The notes: generated by a model not told the origin, from the sequence alone. A stretch of 64,000 nt of DNA from Paracoccus onubensis (GCF_003591515.1 NZ_QZCG01000012.1:105699-169698); one strand, 5' to 3'; shown: positions 27,455 through 36,537, counted from the stretch's first letter. A program made the numbers and translations.

Positions 27455-29233
27455 ATGTTCGGATTTGAATTGAGCGGCACAGTCGCTGCCGTTACCACGA
27501 TATTTATCATTGTTGGTATGCTGACCCTTTTCATCCGCGAGGTCTATCCGCCGGAAGTTACCGCGATTCTGGGCGCAGTCGTGCTGCTTGGGCTGGGTAT
27601 TCTGGATATCGATAGCATTGCGGGTGTCTTATCGAACCCGGCCCCCTGGACCATCGCCTTCATGTTCATCATCGTCGGCGGTCTGGTGCGCACAGGCGCG
27701 CTCGACTGGATCGGGCAGCGTGCCGCGCGGCATGCGGGTGACCATCCGTTCATGACGCTGGCATCGATCTCGGTGGTTGTCTGCGTCTTGTCGGGTTTCG
27801 TCAACAATACGCCGTTGGTTGTAGTGATGATGCCGATTTTCATGCAGCTTGCCAAAGAGATGGGAAAGTCGCCCTCCAAGCTGCTGATCCCATTGTCATA
27901 TCTGTCCATTTTGGGCGGAACGATGACAATGATCGGTACATCGACAAACCTGCTGGTCGATGGCGTCGCGCGCAGCTCGGGGATGGATGCGTTCTCGATC
28001 TTCGAGATTACCCCGGTCGGCCTGCCGATGGCGATTATTGGTGTGACCTATCTCTTGCTGGTCGCACCGCATCTGCTGCCCGACCGCAATTCCATGTCTC
28101 AGCTGATGTCGGGCCGATCCAAAGCAAAGTTTTTTACCGAAGTCGCGATTCCCGAAGAATCATCTTTGATCGGGAAGGCATTGGACGAGGTGGATATTTT
28201 CACCCGCGACACTGCCCGCGTGATTGACGTCCTTCGCGGCGATGCTTCGTTGCGCCGGGATCTGACCTCCGTAAAGCTGGAGGCCGGGGACCGCGTGGTT
28301 CTGCGCACTCCCATGTCCGAGGTGCTGGGCCTTCAAAGCCACAAGGAATTGCGCATGGTGGACAAGCTGAGCTCGGTCCAGACCTCCACGGTCGAGGTGC
28401 TGATCACGCCGGGTTGTCGCATGGTCGGGCGCAGCCTTGGCGCGATGCGGCTGCGCAGGCGCTATGGCGTCTATGTATTGGCGGCACATCGCAGGAACCA
28501 GAATATCGGCCGTCAGCTTGACGATCTGGTGGTGCGTGTGGGCGATACCCTGCTGCTGGAGGGGGAAGCCGGGGATATCCAGCGACTGGCAATCGATATG
28601 GAGATGGTCGAGGTAAACGTGCCAACCGATCGCGCCTATCGCCGCCGCCATGCGCCGATCGTGGTGGCGACGCTGTTAGCGGTCGTGGCTCTTTCGGCTT
28701 TCGATATCGCGCCGATCCTGCTCCTGGCATTTGTCGGCGTGGCGGTTGTCCTGGGTACTCGCTGCATCGACGCGGATGAGGCGCTCAGCTTCGTTGATGG
28801 CCGGCTGATGGCACTGATCTTCGCCATGCTTGCCGTAGGGGCCGGGCTCGAAAACTCAGGAGCGGTCGAATTGCTTGTTACGCAGATCGCGCCATGGCTG
28901 ACTCAGGTTCCGCCATGGGGACTGGTATTGTCAGTGTATCTGCTGGCGACGGTTTTGACCGAGACGGTGACGAATAACGCCGTTGCGGTGATCGTCACAC
29001 CGGTGGCGATCTCGCTGGGCAACCAGTTGGGCGTCGATCCTCGTCCTTTGGTAATTGCGGTGATGATGGGCGCCTCGGCCAGTTTCGCGACGCCGATCGG
29101 GTATCAGACCAATACGCTGGTCTATGGTCCGGGTGGCTATCGCTTTGCCGATTTCATCCGGGTCGGCGTTCCGCTGAACGTTCTGATGGCCATAACGGCA
29201 GCCATTGTTATCCCGATCTTCTGGCCGCTGTAA
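27455..29233 (+). CDS. SLC13-family permease with two TrkA-C domains
   Basis: A 592-residue membrane protein. An N-terminal half of the ion-transporter/SLC13 type (SGFVNNTPLVVVMMPIF, GGTMTMIGTSTNLLVDG) is followed by two soluble TrkA-C/RCK_C domains at about residues 215-295 and 305-385, then a second membrane half with TETVTNNAVAVIVTPVAI and GASASFATPIGYQTNTLVYG. Members are annotated as sulfate, dicarboxylate or sodium/sulfate symporters; the soluble domains suggest gating by a small ligand. Substrate cannot be set from context. A 23-base palindrome follows the stop. Confidence 0.9.
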   Translation: MFGFELSGTVAAVTTIFIIVGMLTLFIREVYPPEVTAILGAVVLLGLGILDIDSIAGVLSNPAPWTIAFMFIIVGGLVRTGALDWIGQRAARHAGDHPFMTLASISVVVCVLSGFVNNTPLVVVMMPIFMQLAKEMGKSPSKLLIPLSYLSILGGTMTMIGTSTNLLVDGVARSSGMDAFSIFEITPVGLPMAIIGVTYLLLVAPHLLPDRNSMSQLMSGRSKAKFFTEVAIPEESSLIGKALDEVDIFTRDTARVIDVLRGDASLRRDLTSVKLEAGDRVVLRTPMSEVLGLQSHKELRMVDKLSSVQTSTVEVLITPGCRMVGRSLGAMRLRRRYGVYVLAAHRRNQNIGRQLDDLVVRVGDTLLLEGEAGDIQRLAIDMEMVEVNVPTDRAYRRRHAPIVVATLLAVVALSAFDIAPILLLAFVGVAVVLGTRCIDADEALSFVDGRLMALIFAMLAVGAGLENSGAVELLVTQIAPWLTQVPPWGLVLSVYLLATVLTETVTNNAVAVIVTPVAISLGNQLGVDPRPLVIAVMMGASASFATPIGYQTNTLVYGPGGYRFADFIRVGVPLNVLMAITAAIVIPIFWPL

Positions 29234-29245
29234 CTTGTGCTTTCT

Positions 29246-29268
29246 GCAATGCTGCCATGCAGCATTGC
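29246..29268. terminator. Palindromic hairpin after the SLC13 gene
   Basis: GCAATGCTG (29246-29254) and CAGCATTGC (29260-29268) form a perfect 9-bp stem with a CCATG loop, starting 13 bases after the stop codon. No T tract follows, so this may be a weak terminator or a regulator site for the next small gene. Confidence 0.45.
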
Positions 29269-29345
29269 GGCTTGTTATCATGCTGCACCCGCACAATATT
29301 GAATGCAGGGGAGGAAACAGCTTTGTGCAACACAAGGAGTTTCCG

Positions 29346-29579
29346 ATGGCTGGAACCGGAATTGTCGAACGTCATAACGGGCCGAATCATTCCATACTCG
29401 GCACGCTGGCCATACCATTTGTCGCCTTTGGGCGTTTCATGGTCCTGCTGGCAGAATCCAATTCGAAAATGCGTGCGATGACCCGTCTCAACGAGTTGTC
29501 AGATTCCGCATTGGCGGCCCGGGGCCTGACCCGCGATGCCGAGATGCGCCGGATCATGGGCATAGACGCCAATCTCTGA
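29346..29579 (+). CDS. DUF1127-like small protein
   Basis: A 77-residue protein whose second half, MTRLNELSDSALAARGLTR, matches the DUF1127 motif of a helix with LsD and GLtR. AAGGAG at 29334-29339 is six bases from ATG 29346, so the start is firm. Small DUF1127 proteins of Rhodobacter (CcaF1) bind RNA and affect stress-related RNA turnover; the same role here is inference. It is flanked by the 29246 palindrome and the 29601 hairpin, so it is probably transcribed alone. Confidence 0.85.
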   Translation: MAGTGIVERHNGPNHSILGTLAIPFVAFGRFMVLLAESNSKMRAMTRLNELSDSALAARGLTRDAEMRRIMGIDANL

Positions 29580-29600
29580 AATGCTCCGGGTGATGTTCCG

Positions 29601-29628
29601 AAGCGCGTGCCCCGGGGCGCGCGCTTTG
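29601..29628 (+). terminator. GC-rich terminator-like hairpin
   Basis: AAGCGCGTGCCCC (29601-29613) pairs along its length with GGGGCGCGCGCTT (29614-29626), one G-T wobble, with an added T. It lies 22 bases after the DUF1127 gene and before yebC. The T tract is short. Confidence 0.6.
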
Positions 29629-29753
29629 CCATATCCGCCGGTGAGGGGAACATATCGCCGAAGATCTCGGGCAGCATCTTGCGATTACCTGCCTTGCTGG
29701 ACTAAAAGCGCCCAAATCTTTGCGTAAACACGACTGACGAAGGGCGACCGACC

Positions 29754-30497
29754 ATGGCGGGTCATTCCAAATGGGCCAATATCCAGCATAGAAAGGGCCG
29801 GCAGGATGCCGTCCGATCGAAGCTGTTCTCCAAGCTTTCGAAAGAGATCACCGTTGCCGCGAAGATGGGCGACCCCGATCCGGAAAAAAACCCGCGCCTG
29901 CGTCTGGCGATAAAGGAAGCCAAGTCGAATTCGGTTCCGAAGGACGTGATCGAGCGGGCTATCAAGAAATCACAGGGCGGGGACGCCGAGAATTACGAAG
30001 AAATCCGTTACGAGGGTTATGGCCCCAATGGGATCGCGCTTGTCGTCGAGGCGATGACCGATAACCGCAACCGCACCGCCTCGAATGTGCGCAGCTATTT
30101 CACCAAGTCGGGTGGCGATCTTGGTCAGACCGGTTCCGTCTCTTTCATGTTCGACCGGGTGGGCGCGATCATGTATCCGACCGCTGCCGGGGATGCCGAC
30201 ACGGTGATGCTGGCCGCGATCGAGGCCGGCGCGGATGATGTTCAATCCGATGAGGAAGGGCATTGGATTTATTGTGCGGATACCGATCTGAACGAGGTCT
30301 CGACGACGCTTGAAGAAAGTCTGGGCGAAAGCGAATCGGCGAAACTGATCTGGAAACCGCAGGCTCCGACCGAGATCACTGATCTGGAGACGGCTCAAAA
30401 ACTGATGCGCCTGATCGACTCGCTGGAAGATGACGATGACGTGCAGAACGTTACCGGCAATTTCGATCTGTCCGACGAGGTTGCCGCCCAGCTTTAG
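29754..30497 (+). CDS. yebC: YebC/PmpR-family protein (TACO1 family)
   Basis: A 247-residue YebC family member. The start MAGHSKWANIQHRKGRQD and the phrases NSVPKDVIERAIKKSQGG and NRTASNVRSYFTKSGGDLG are diagnostic. Family members have been described as DNA-binding regulators and, more recently, as translation factors easing ribosome stalling. Full length, with the three-domain pattern intact. In many bacteria it is next to ruvC; here it is not. It is convergent with the LysR gene downstream. Confidence 0.97.
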   Translation: MAGHSKWANIQHRKGRQDAVRSKLFSKLSKEITVAAKMGDPDPEKNPRLRLAIKEAKSNSVPKDVIERAIKKSQGGDAENYEEIRYEGYGPNGIALVVEAMTDNRNRTASNVRSYFTKSGGDLGQTGSVSFMFDRVGAIMYPTAAGDADTVMLAAIEAGADDVQSDEEGHWIYCADTDLNEVSTTLEESLGESESAKLIWKPQAPTEITDLETAQKLMRLIDSLEDDDDVQNVTGNFDLSDEVAAQL

Positions 30498-30528
30498 GCG
30501 GATTCAGTCATTCATGCAGAAGAAACCG

Positions 30529-31392
30529 TCAGGGCAGCAATGCTGTCCGGGCGGCTTTTTTAATGGCGCGGGTCAGCGGCATAAGTGCCGGAGCGGAGAT
30601 CCGCGCGATTTGCCAATATAGCGGTATATCCAGCGGCTGATCGGGGGCAAGATCGATCAGTTGGCCCGAATCCAGATCAGCCGCGATCATCACCTCGGGA
30701 TTCATGCCCCATCCCAATCCAAGCCGGGTCGCTTCGGCGAAGGCCTGGGAAGACGCGATCCGATGCAGGGGCAAAGCGATCCGGCGGCCAGCGATCCGCC
30801 TTGCCCATCGGTCTTGCAATCCATCCTTGCTGTTGAAGCTTAGTGCCGGCGCGCGTCCAAGGCTTCTGGAATCCGGGCCGTTCGGGAAATACCGGGCGAT
30901 GAATTCCGGGCTGGCCGTGGCGCGATAGCGCATCCGGCCAAGCGGGATGCTGTCGCAGCCGCTTACAGGTCGGCTGTCGCTGGTCAGGGCGGCAGTGACA
31001 TGGGCATTCCGTAGCCAGTCAAGCGCATGATCCTGATCATCGATCACCACATCCAGCAGGCCGGGCGCTGCAGTCAGCGGCGGCATGGCCCAGGTTGCAA
31101 GGCTGTCGGCATTGATCGCAAGCCGGATGACGGGCAGCGCGTCCGGGATGGTCTGGATCAATCCGCGTTCCAGCAGCCGGACCTGATCGAGATGGGCGGC
31201 GAGGCGCAGTCCAGCCTTGGTCCCCTGAACCGGCGGGCCGCGATCGATCAATACGGTGCCGCTGCGATCCTCAAGATTGCGGATCCGCTGCGAGATGGCA
31301 GAGGGCGTAATGGATAACGCATGGGCGGCTGCCTCGAAGGAACCGCGGCGAATGATCTCGGCCAAAGCTTCGAGGGCAGGGTAGTCCAGCAT
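30529..31392 (-). CDS. LysR regulator of the ArgP/LysG type
   Basis: A 287-residue LysR-type regulator. The N-terminal winged HTH reads MLDYPALEALAEIIRRGSF followed by AAHALSITPSAISQRI, the form seen in ArgP (IciA) and LysG. The effector domain follows. Known relatives activate an adjacent lysine/arginine exporter gene when the amino acid is in excess. Here the divergent neighbour at 31476 is a LysE/ArgO exporter, so that role is strongly suggested by context. The 83-base intergenic region would hold its sites. Confidence 0.93.
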   Translation of the reverse strand: MLDYPALEALAEIIRRGSFEAAAHALSITPSAISQRIRNLEDRSGTVLIDRGPPVQGTKAGLRLAAHLDQVRLLERGLIQTIPDALPVIRLAINADSLATWAMPPLTAAPGLLDVVIDDQDHALDWLRNAHVTAALTSDSRPVSGCDSIPLGRMRYRATASPEFIARYFPNGPDSRSLGRAPALSFNSKDGLQDRWARRIAGRRIALPLHRIASSQAFAEATRLGLGWGMNPEVMIAADLDSGQLIDLAPDQPLDIPLYWQIARISAPALMPLTRAIKKAARTALLP

Positions 31393-31394
31393 CA

Positions 31395-31432
31395 GTTTTA
31401 CTTCATTAGGATAAGATATATTCGTTTTACTT
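31395..31432. promoter_or_regulatory. Divergent control region with a GTTTTACTT direct repeat
   Basis: GTTTTACTT occurs at 31395-31403 and 31424-31432, 29 bp apart, in an AT-rich stretch between the LysG-like gene and the exporter gene. It is the expected place for the regulator's binding site and both promoters. The exact operator is not defined. Confidence 0.4.
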
Positions 31433-31475
31433 AAACCAGAGCGACATGCATCAGCAAGCCGGAAGGAGTGTCATC

Positions 31476-32069
31476 ATGGTCTCTTACCTTGCCGGAATGG
31501 GCACGGGATTGTCACTGATCCTGGCGATCGGTGCACAGAATGCCTTTGTCCTGAAACAGGGGCTGGCCCGGCGGCATGTGCTGGCGGTATGCCTGTTTTG
31601 CGCGATTTCCGATGCGATCCTGATCGCTGTCGGTGTAGGCGGCATGTCCGTGGCGGGGGCCGGAATACCCTGGCTGTTCGAGGTGATGCGCTGGGGCGGT
31701 GTCGCCTTCCTGCTTTGGTACGGTTTGCGGTCTTTCAGGGCAGCCTTGACAGGGGGTGAGACGCTGCGGCCCGAGGGTAAAAGCAATGGGATGGCGGCGA
31801 CGCTTGCCGCTGTTGCGGCGATCACATGGCTGAACCCGCATGTCTATCTGGATACCGTGGTCCTGCTTGGTTCGATCGCGTCGCAATGGCCTGATCGGGT
31901 TGCTTTTGCCTGGGGCGCAATCAGCGGTTCTTTTCTGTTCTTCTTTGCCCTGGGATACGGAGCGCGATTGCTGGCGCCGGTCTTTGCCCGGCCGCGCGCC
32001 TGGCAATGGCTGGAGGCCGGGATCGGCTGCGTGATGTGGGGCATCGCGTTGAAACTGGCATTGGGCTAG
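31476..32069 (+). CDS. LysE/ArgO-family basic amino acid exporter
   Basis: A 197-residue inner-membrane exporter of the LysE/ArgO branch. GTGLSLILAIGAQNAFVLKQG near the start is the branch signature, and AITWLNPHVYLDTVVLLGS is the mid-protein signature; about six helices. It likely exports lysine and/or arginine when in excess. GGAAGGAG at 31461-31468 sits seven bases from ATG 31476; the ten-residue longer frame is not needed. Divergent regulator as described. It ends 3 bases from the stop of convergent uxaA. Confidence 0.93.
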   Translation: MVSYLAGMGTGLSLILAIGAQNAFVLKQGLARRHVLAVCLFCAISDAILIAVGVGGMSVAGAGIPWLFEVMRWGGVAFLLWYGLRSFRAALTGGETLRPEGKSNGMAATLAAVAAITWLNPHVYLDTVVLLGSIASQWPDRVAFAWGAISGSFLFFFALGYGARLLAPVFARPRAWQWLEAGIGCVMWGIALKLALG

Positions 32070-32072
32070 GGG

Positions 32073-33551
32073 TCAGACCACGGCGCCTATCTGCCAGGGC
32101 AGGAATTCATTGTCGCCCAGCCCGAGGGCCTCGCTTTTCGTAACCTGCCCCGAGGCGGTCGCGAGGATCAGCCTGACGATCTGTTGCGCTTTCTCTTCAA
32201 GACTGACGCCTTCCGACAGGATATCGCCGCAATTCAGATCCATATCGTCGCGCATGGCAAAGAACAGGCGGTCATTCGTAGCCAGCTTGATCGTCGGCGC
32301 AGGTTTGGAACCAAAGGCCGAGCCGCGCCCGGTGGTGAATACGATCAGCTGAGCCCCGCCGGCGATCTGACCGGTGGCAGAGACCGGATCATATCCGGGT
32401 GTATCCATGAAATTCAGGCCCGGCACACGGATCGGCTCGCCATATTCCAGCACGGCTTCCAGCGGCGCTGCCCCGCCCTTGGCGACGGCGCCCAACGATT
32501 TTTCGAGGATGGTCGTCAACCCGCCAGCCTTGTTGCCGGGGCTGGGATTATTGTCCAGTGTCGCGCCGAATCGGGCAGTGTAATCTTCCCACCAGCTTAT
32601 CCGTTCCAGCAGTTTATCGGCGATCGCCGACGAGGCGGCGCGATCCAGCAGCAGGCGCTCGGCCCCATAAATCTCGGGCGTTTCGGACAGGATCGGGGAT
32701 GCTCCCTGTGCCGCCAGCATATCCGCGGCCAGACCAAGCGCCGGATTGGCGGTGATGCCCGAGAACCCGTCCGAGCCGCCGCATTGCAGCCCGATCTTCA
32801 GCGCGCTTGCGGGTGCAGGCGACCGCCGGGCCCGGTTGACCTTTGGCAGCATGTCACGGACGTGCTTCTTGATCGCGTCGATGGTGCGCCGCGTGCCGCC
32901 GTTTTCCTGAATGGTCAGCCCGTGGAAACGGGCGGCGGCACCGAGTTCCTGTTTCATCCGGGAAATCTGCATGACTTCGCAGCCCAGACCGACGAACAGC
33001 GCCGCCGCGACATTGGGGTGTCCGGCATAGCCCGTCAGCACCCGCTGCAAGGCCCGCCAGCCCGGTCCGCTATCGGCCATGCCGCAACCAGAGCCGTGGG
33101 CAAGCGCCACCACGCCATCGACATTCGGGTAATCGTGCAGAACACCCTCGAAGCGCAATTCCTCGGCGGCGTGGCGTATGGCCGTGGCCGAGCAATTCAC
33201 GGTCGAGACAAGCGCGATGAAATTCCGCGTCCCGACCTGTCCGCCGTCACGGTGATAGCCAAGAAACTCCAATCCCCGCGAAGGGTGCCGGGCAAGCGCC
33301 TGACGGGCAATTTCCAGTCCCGCGCCGGGGGTATAGTCCCGGTCATGTAAACCGAAGCTGCAATTATGGCTGTGAACATGTGCCCCTGCCGGGATCGGTT
33401 GCGCCGCGTAGCCGATAATCTGCCCGTATTTCACCACGGCATCACCGGCTGCGATATCCTGGCGCGCGATCTTGTGGCCCGCCGGAGCGACGGTTTTCCG
33501 GGTCAGGATCGCCACATTGTCAGAGGGGCTCAGGATCAGTGTCTCAGCCAT
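32073..33551 (-). CDS. uxaA: Altronate dehydratase
   Basis: A 492-residue altronate dehydratase that turns D-altronate into 2-keto-3-deoxygluconate (KDG). An N-terminal SAF domain (about residues 1-90, with AGHKIARQDIAAGDAV) is fused to the catalytic domain with GTRNFIALVSTVNCSATA, HGSGCGMA and ENGGTRRTID. LQCGGSDGFSGITANPALG is typical of UxaA/GarD enzymes. Last gene of the uronate operon; its start overlaps the upstream reductase by 8 bases and no clear Shine-Dalgarno is seen, so translational coupling is likely. Confidence 0.96.
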   Translation of the reverse strand: MAETLILSPSDNVAILTRKTVAPAGHKIARQDIAAGDAVVKYGQIIGYAAQPIPAGAHVHSHNCSFGLHDRDYTPGAGLEIARQALARHPSRGLEFLGYHRDGGQVGTRNFIALVSTVNCSATAIRHAAEELRFEGVLHDYPNVDGVVALAHGSGCGMADSGPGWRALQRVLTGYAGHPNVAAALFVGLGCEVMQISRMKQELGAAARFHGLTIQENGGTRRTIDAIKKHVRDMLPKVNRARRSPAPASALKIGLQCGGSDGFSGITANPALGLAADMLAAQGASPILSETPEIYGAERLLLDRAASSAIADKLLERISWWEDYTARFGATLDNNPSPGNKAGGLTTILEKSLGAVAKGGAAPLEAVLEYGEPIRVPGLNFMDTPGYDPVSATGQIAGGAQLIVFTTGRGSAFGSKPAPTIKLATNDRLFFAMRDDMDLNCGDILSEGVSLEEKAQQIVRLILATASGQVTKSEALGLGDNEFLPWQIGAVV

Positions 33552-34965
33552 GCAGTTTCTGCACCATGGCCCGCGCGCCGTCCGCCATCAGTCCGGTCAG
33601 GGCAGCGGTCAGATCATCGGCAAAGGCGGTGTCTTCGCGAAGGGCGGTTGGAAAGACCGCTTCCAGCTTCAGGAAGCCCTGTACCGTCTGCGCCGGATCC
33701 TCGTGCCACAGCGCTGCCAAACTGGGGGCAAGAGGGTCCTTCACCTCGATCGGCTGATCTGCTTCGTCGCGGCCAGAGACATAACGCATCCATGCGGCGA
33801 CCGCCAATGTCAGCCCGGGCACGTGCCGTCCTGCAGCCCGTGCCTCGGCGATGGTGGCAAGGATACGCTGTGGAAGTTTCTGGCTGCCATCCATCGCGAT
33901 CTGCCATGTCCGATGCCGGATGGCGGGATTGGCGTAGCGGTCATGCAAGGCCGTGGCATAGTGTTGCAGATCCGTGCCGGACGGAGGGGTCAGCGACGGG
34001 ATGATCTCGTGCTGCCACAATGCCCTGACATAACCCGAAAAGGCAGAATCCGCCACGGTATCGGCAATCGTCTCATGCCCTGCCAGATAGCCCAGATAAG
34101 CCAGCGAGGAATGGGTGCCGTTCAGCATTCGCAGTTTCATATGCTCGAATGGTGTCACATCGGCGACCATCTGCACCCCGACTGCTTCCAGATCCGGGCG
34201 CGATCCGGCGAAACGATCCTCGATCACCCATTGACGGAAGGGTTCATGCATAACCGGCGCTTCGTCGCGCATGCCGGTCAACACCTGCAGCCTGTCCAGA
34301 TCGGCGGCGCTGGTGGCGGGCACGATGCGATCCACCATGGTCGAGGGGAATGCGCCCCGCATGTCGATCCAGGCGGCCAGAGCCGGATCGATGGCTTCGG
34401 CCAGCTCAAGCACGACGCCGCGCACCACATGGCCGTTTTCGGGCAGGTTGTCGCAGCACAGGACCGTGAAAGGAGGCAATCCCAATGCATGCCGCGCCTG
34501 CAGGGCCCGCACCAGAAAACCCGGCGCAGATTTCGGCAGCGGATTGTCCAGATCATGCCGGATATCGGGATGCTCGCGATTCAGCCTGCCGGTAGAGGGC
34601 TCGTGACAATAACCCTTCTCGGTGACGGTCAGGCTGACGATCTGCACTTCGGTTGCGGTCATTGCGTCCAGCACGGCTTGCGGATTTTCCGGCGCGACCA
34701 GAACATCGCGCAGCACATCCACGATCTGCGGCTTTTCACCGTCGGGGCCAAGCTTGACAGCCGTATAGGCCCAGCCTTGGGGGCGCAGCCGGTCGCGTGT
34801 GCCAGAAGATTGCAGCGATACGCCGGTGATCCCCCAATCCTCGCCCGAACTCTTCATCGCCTCGGCGATATAGATCGCGCCATGGGCGCGGAAAAACGCG
34901 CCAAGCCCCAGATGCACGATACGTGCCGGAGTTTGTCGGGGTTCCCGGAAGAGCCTATCTGGCAA
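33544..34965 (-). CDS. Hexuronate reductase, mannitol dehydrogenase family (UxaB/UxuB role)
   Basis: A 473-residue polyol-type long-chain dehydrogenase. IVHLGLGAFFRAHGAIYIAE near the start is the NAD-binding Gly motif, and LKLRMLNGTHSSLAYLGYL carries the catalytic-region residues of the mannitol dehydrogenase family. By sequence it is most like UxuB (fructuronate reductase). In context, with UxaC and UxaA but no mannonate dehydratase UxuA, the expected reaction is tagaturonate to altronate. The start is unusual: GGAGG followed by a 5-base spacer and TTG at 34963-34965 is best; ATG at 34977 or 34983 would enlarge the overlap with kduD. Confidence 0.88.
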   Translation of the reverse strand: MPDRLFREPRQTPARIVHLGLGAFFRAHGAIYIAEAMKSSGEDWGITGVSLQSSGTRDRLRPQGWAYTAVKLGPDGEKPQIVDVLRDVLVAPENPQAVLDAMTATEVQIVSLTVTEKGYCHEPSTGRLNREHPDIRHDLDNPLPKSAPGFLVRALQARHALGLPPFTVLCCDNLPENGHVVRGVVLELAEAIDPALAAWIDMRGAFPSTMVDRIVPATSAADLDRLQVLTGMRDEAPVMHEPFRQWVIEDRFAGSRPDLEAVGVQMVADVTPFEHMKLRMLNGTHSSLAYLGYLAGHETIADTVADSAFSGYVRALWQHEIIPSLTPPSGTDLQHYATALHDRYANPAIRHRTWQIAMDGSQKLPQRILATIAEARAAGRHVPGLTLAVAAWMRYVSGRDEADQPIEVKDPLAPSLAALWHEDPAQTVQGFLKLEAVFPTALREDTAFADDLTAALTGLMADGARAMVQKLHG

Positions 34966-35680
34966 GCCAGCCTCCATCGACATTCAGCACCGCTCCGTTG
35001 ATATAATCCGAGGCGGGCGCGGCCAGAAATACGGCTGTCTGGGCGATATCTTCGGGCTGTCCCCAGCGTCCCGCCGGGATCCGGTCAAGGATTGCCTGCG
35101 ACCTTTCGGGATCGTCGCGCAATGCCTGGGTGTTATTCGTCTCGATATATCCCGGGGCGATGGCGTTCACGTTCAATCCCCGTGCAGCCCATTCATTCGC
35201 CATCAGCTTTGTCAGTCCAGCAACGCCATGTTTGCTGGCGGTATAAGAGGGCACCCGGATGCCGCCCTGAAAGCTGAGCAAAGAGGCGATATTGACGATC
35301 TTGCCCCGCCCCCTGGGCAGGGCGGCGCGGGCGAAGGCCTGACATGTGAAAAACAGCGCCTTCAGATTGACGTCCATGACCTCGTCCCAATCGGCTTCCG
35401 AGAAATCCACGGCATCCTCGCGCCGGATGATGCCCGCGTTATTGACCAGAATATCGATGGGCTCCTTCGCGAATACGTCTTTCGCGGCATGCGGATCGGA
35501 GAAATCCAGATGCAATGTCCGGCCCGATCCCATCAATGCCAGGGTTTCATCGCAGCCCCGGCGGCCAGCTGCGATCACGCTGGCCCCGGCCTGTGCCATG
35601 GCAATCGCGATGGCCTGTCCGATCCCGGTATTCGCGCCGGTGACAAGCGCGGTCTGTCCCTGTAGTGAAAACGGGCTCAC
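34955..35680 (-). CDS. kduD: 2-deoxy-D-gluconate 3-dehydrogenase / DKII reductase
   Basis: A 241-residue SDR that reduces 3-deoxy-D-glycero-2,5-hexodiulosonate to KDG. TGANTGIGQAIA (nucleotide), NNAGIIRREDAVDFSE (a strong KduD marker) and YTASKHGVAGL (catalytic Tyr/Lys) are visible. The ATGA overlap with kduI (35677-35680) shows translational coupling. KduI and KduD act in sequence on unsaturated uronates released by pectate or alginate lyases. Confidence 0.95.
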   Translation of the reverse strand: MSPFSLQGQTALVTGANTGIGQAIAIAMAQAGASVIAAGRRGCDETLALMGSGRTLHLDFSDPHAAKDVFAKEPIDILVNNAGIIRREDAVDFSEADWDEVMDVNLKALFFTCQAFARAALPRGRGKIVNIASLLSFQGGIRVPSYTASKHGVAGLTKLMANEWAARGLNVNAIAPGYIETNNTQALRDDPERSQAILDRIPAGRWGQPEDIAQTAVFLAAPASDYINGAVLNVDGGWLAR

Positions 35681-36504
35681 CGCAGATCCTCCGGCTGGAG
35701 GAAGTCCATATCGGTGAAATCGACATTATCTCCGGCCATGGCCCAGATGAAGGTGTAGCCGCCGATCCCCGCGCCGGAATGGATCGACCATGTGGGTGAC
35801 ACCACCGCCTGCTCATTGGCCACGAAAAGATGCCGCGTTTCCTGCGGATCGCCCATCAGGTGCAATACCCGTGCCTCTGGCTCCATGCCCCAGTACAGAT
35901 AGGCTTCCATCCGGCGATCATGAATATGGGCGGGCATGGTGTTCCAGACCGAGCCATCCTCCAGCGTCGTATAGCCCAGCACGAGTTGGCAGCTTTCCAT
36001 CACCAGCGGATGGATGAATTGCCGGATGGTGCGCTTGTTCGAGGTCTCGACCGCGCCAAGCTTGACTTCTGCCGCCTCATCCACTGTGACCAGCCGGCAA
36101 GGCAGTTCACGATGTGCCGGGGCCGAGGTGATATAGAACCGGCCCTGACCCGAGAATGTCACCGGCCCCGAACCCATGCCCAGATAAAGCACATCGCCCT
36201 GTGCCATGTCCCAACTTTGACCCGCGGCCTCGACCCGGCCGGGTCCGCCGATATTGACGATGCCCATCTCGCGACGGTCAAGGAAGGTCGGGGTCTTGGT
36301 CTCTTCGATCCTGTCTAGTGTCAGCGGCTTGCCCTTCTTCGGTACCGCGCCGCCAAGGGTGAAACGGTCGTAATGGGTATAAACCAGCCGGATTTCATCA
36401 TCGACGAACAGATCTTCTGCCAGGAAATGCTGGCGCAAGCTGGCGGTGTCCATTCCCTTTGCATGTTCGGGATGGATCGCGTGGCGGGTTTCGACATGAG
36501 TCAT
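35677..36504 (-). CDS. kduI: 5-dehydro-4-deoxy-D-glucuronate isomerase
   Basis: A 275-residue KduI, a cupin-fold zinc enzyme that converts 5-keto-4-deoxyuronate to 3-deoxy-D-glycero-2,5-hexodiulosonate. MDTASLRQHFLAEDLF near the start and VWNTMPAHIHDRRMEAYLYW, with the metal-binding His/Glu set, are diagnostic; SPTWSIHSGAGIGGYTFIW adds a late His. Normal family length. It precedes kduD with an ATGA overlap and follows the KdgF-like cupin by 33 bases. Confidence 0.97.
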   Translation of the reverse strand: MTHVETRHAIHPEHAKGMDTASLRQHFLAEDLFVDDEIRLVYTHYDRFTLGGAVPKKGKPLTLDRIEETKTPTFLDRREMGIVNIGGPGRVEAAGQSWDMAQGDVLYLGMGSGPVTFSGQGRFYITSAPAHRELPCRLVTVDEAAEVKLGAVETSNKRTIRQFIHPLVMESCQLVLGYTTLEDGSVWNTMPAHIHDRRMEAYLYWGMEPEARVLHLMGDPQETRHLFVANEQAVVSPTWSIHSGAGIGGYTFIWAMAGDNVDFTDMDFLQPEDLR

Positions 36505-36537
36505 GCGGGCTCCTGATTCAGAATGGTTTCAGCGATT

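Noticed and set aside
32184..33350. Plus-strand frame over uxaA
   Set aside because: Shadow of a clear altronate dehydratase; no start context or domain.
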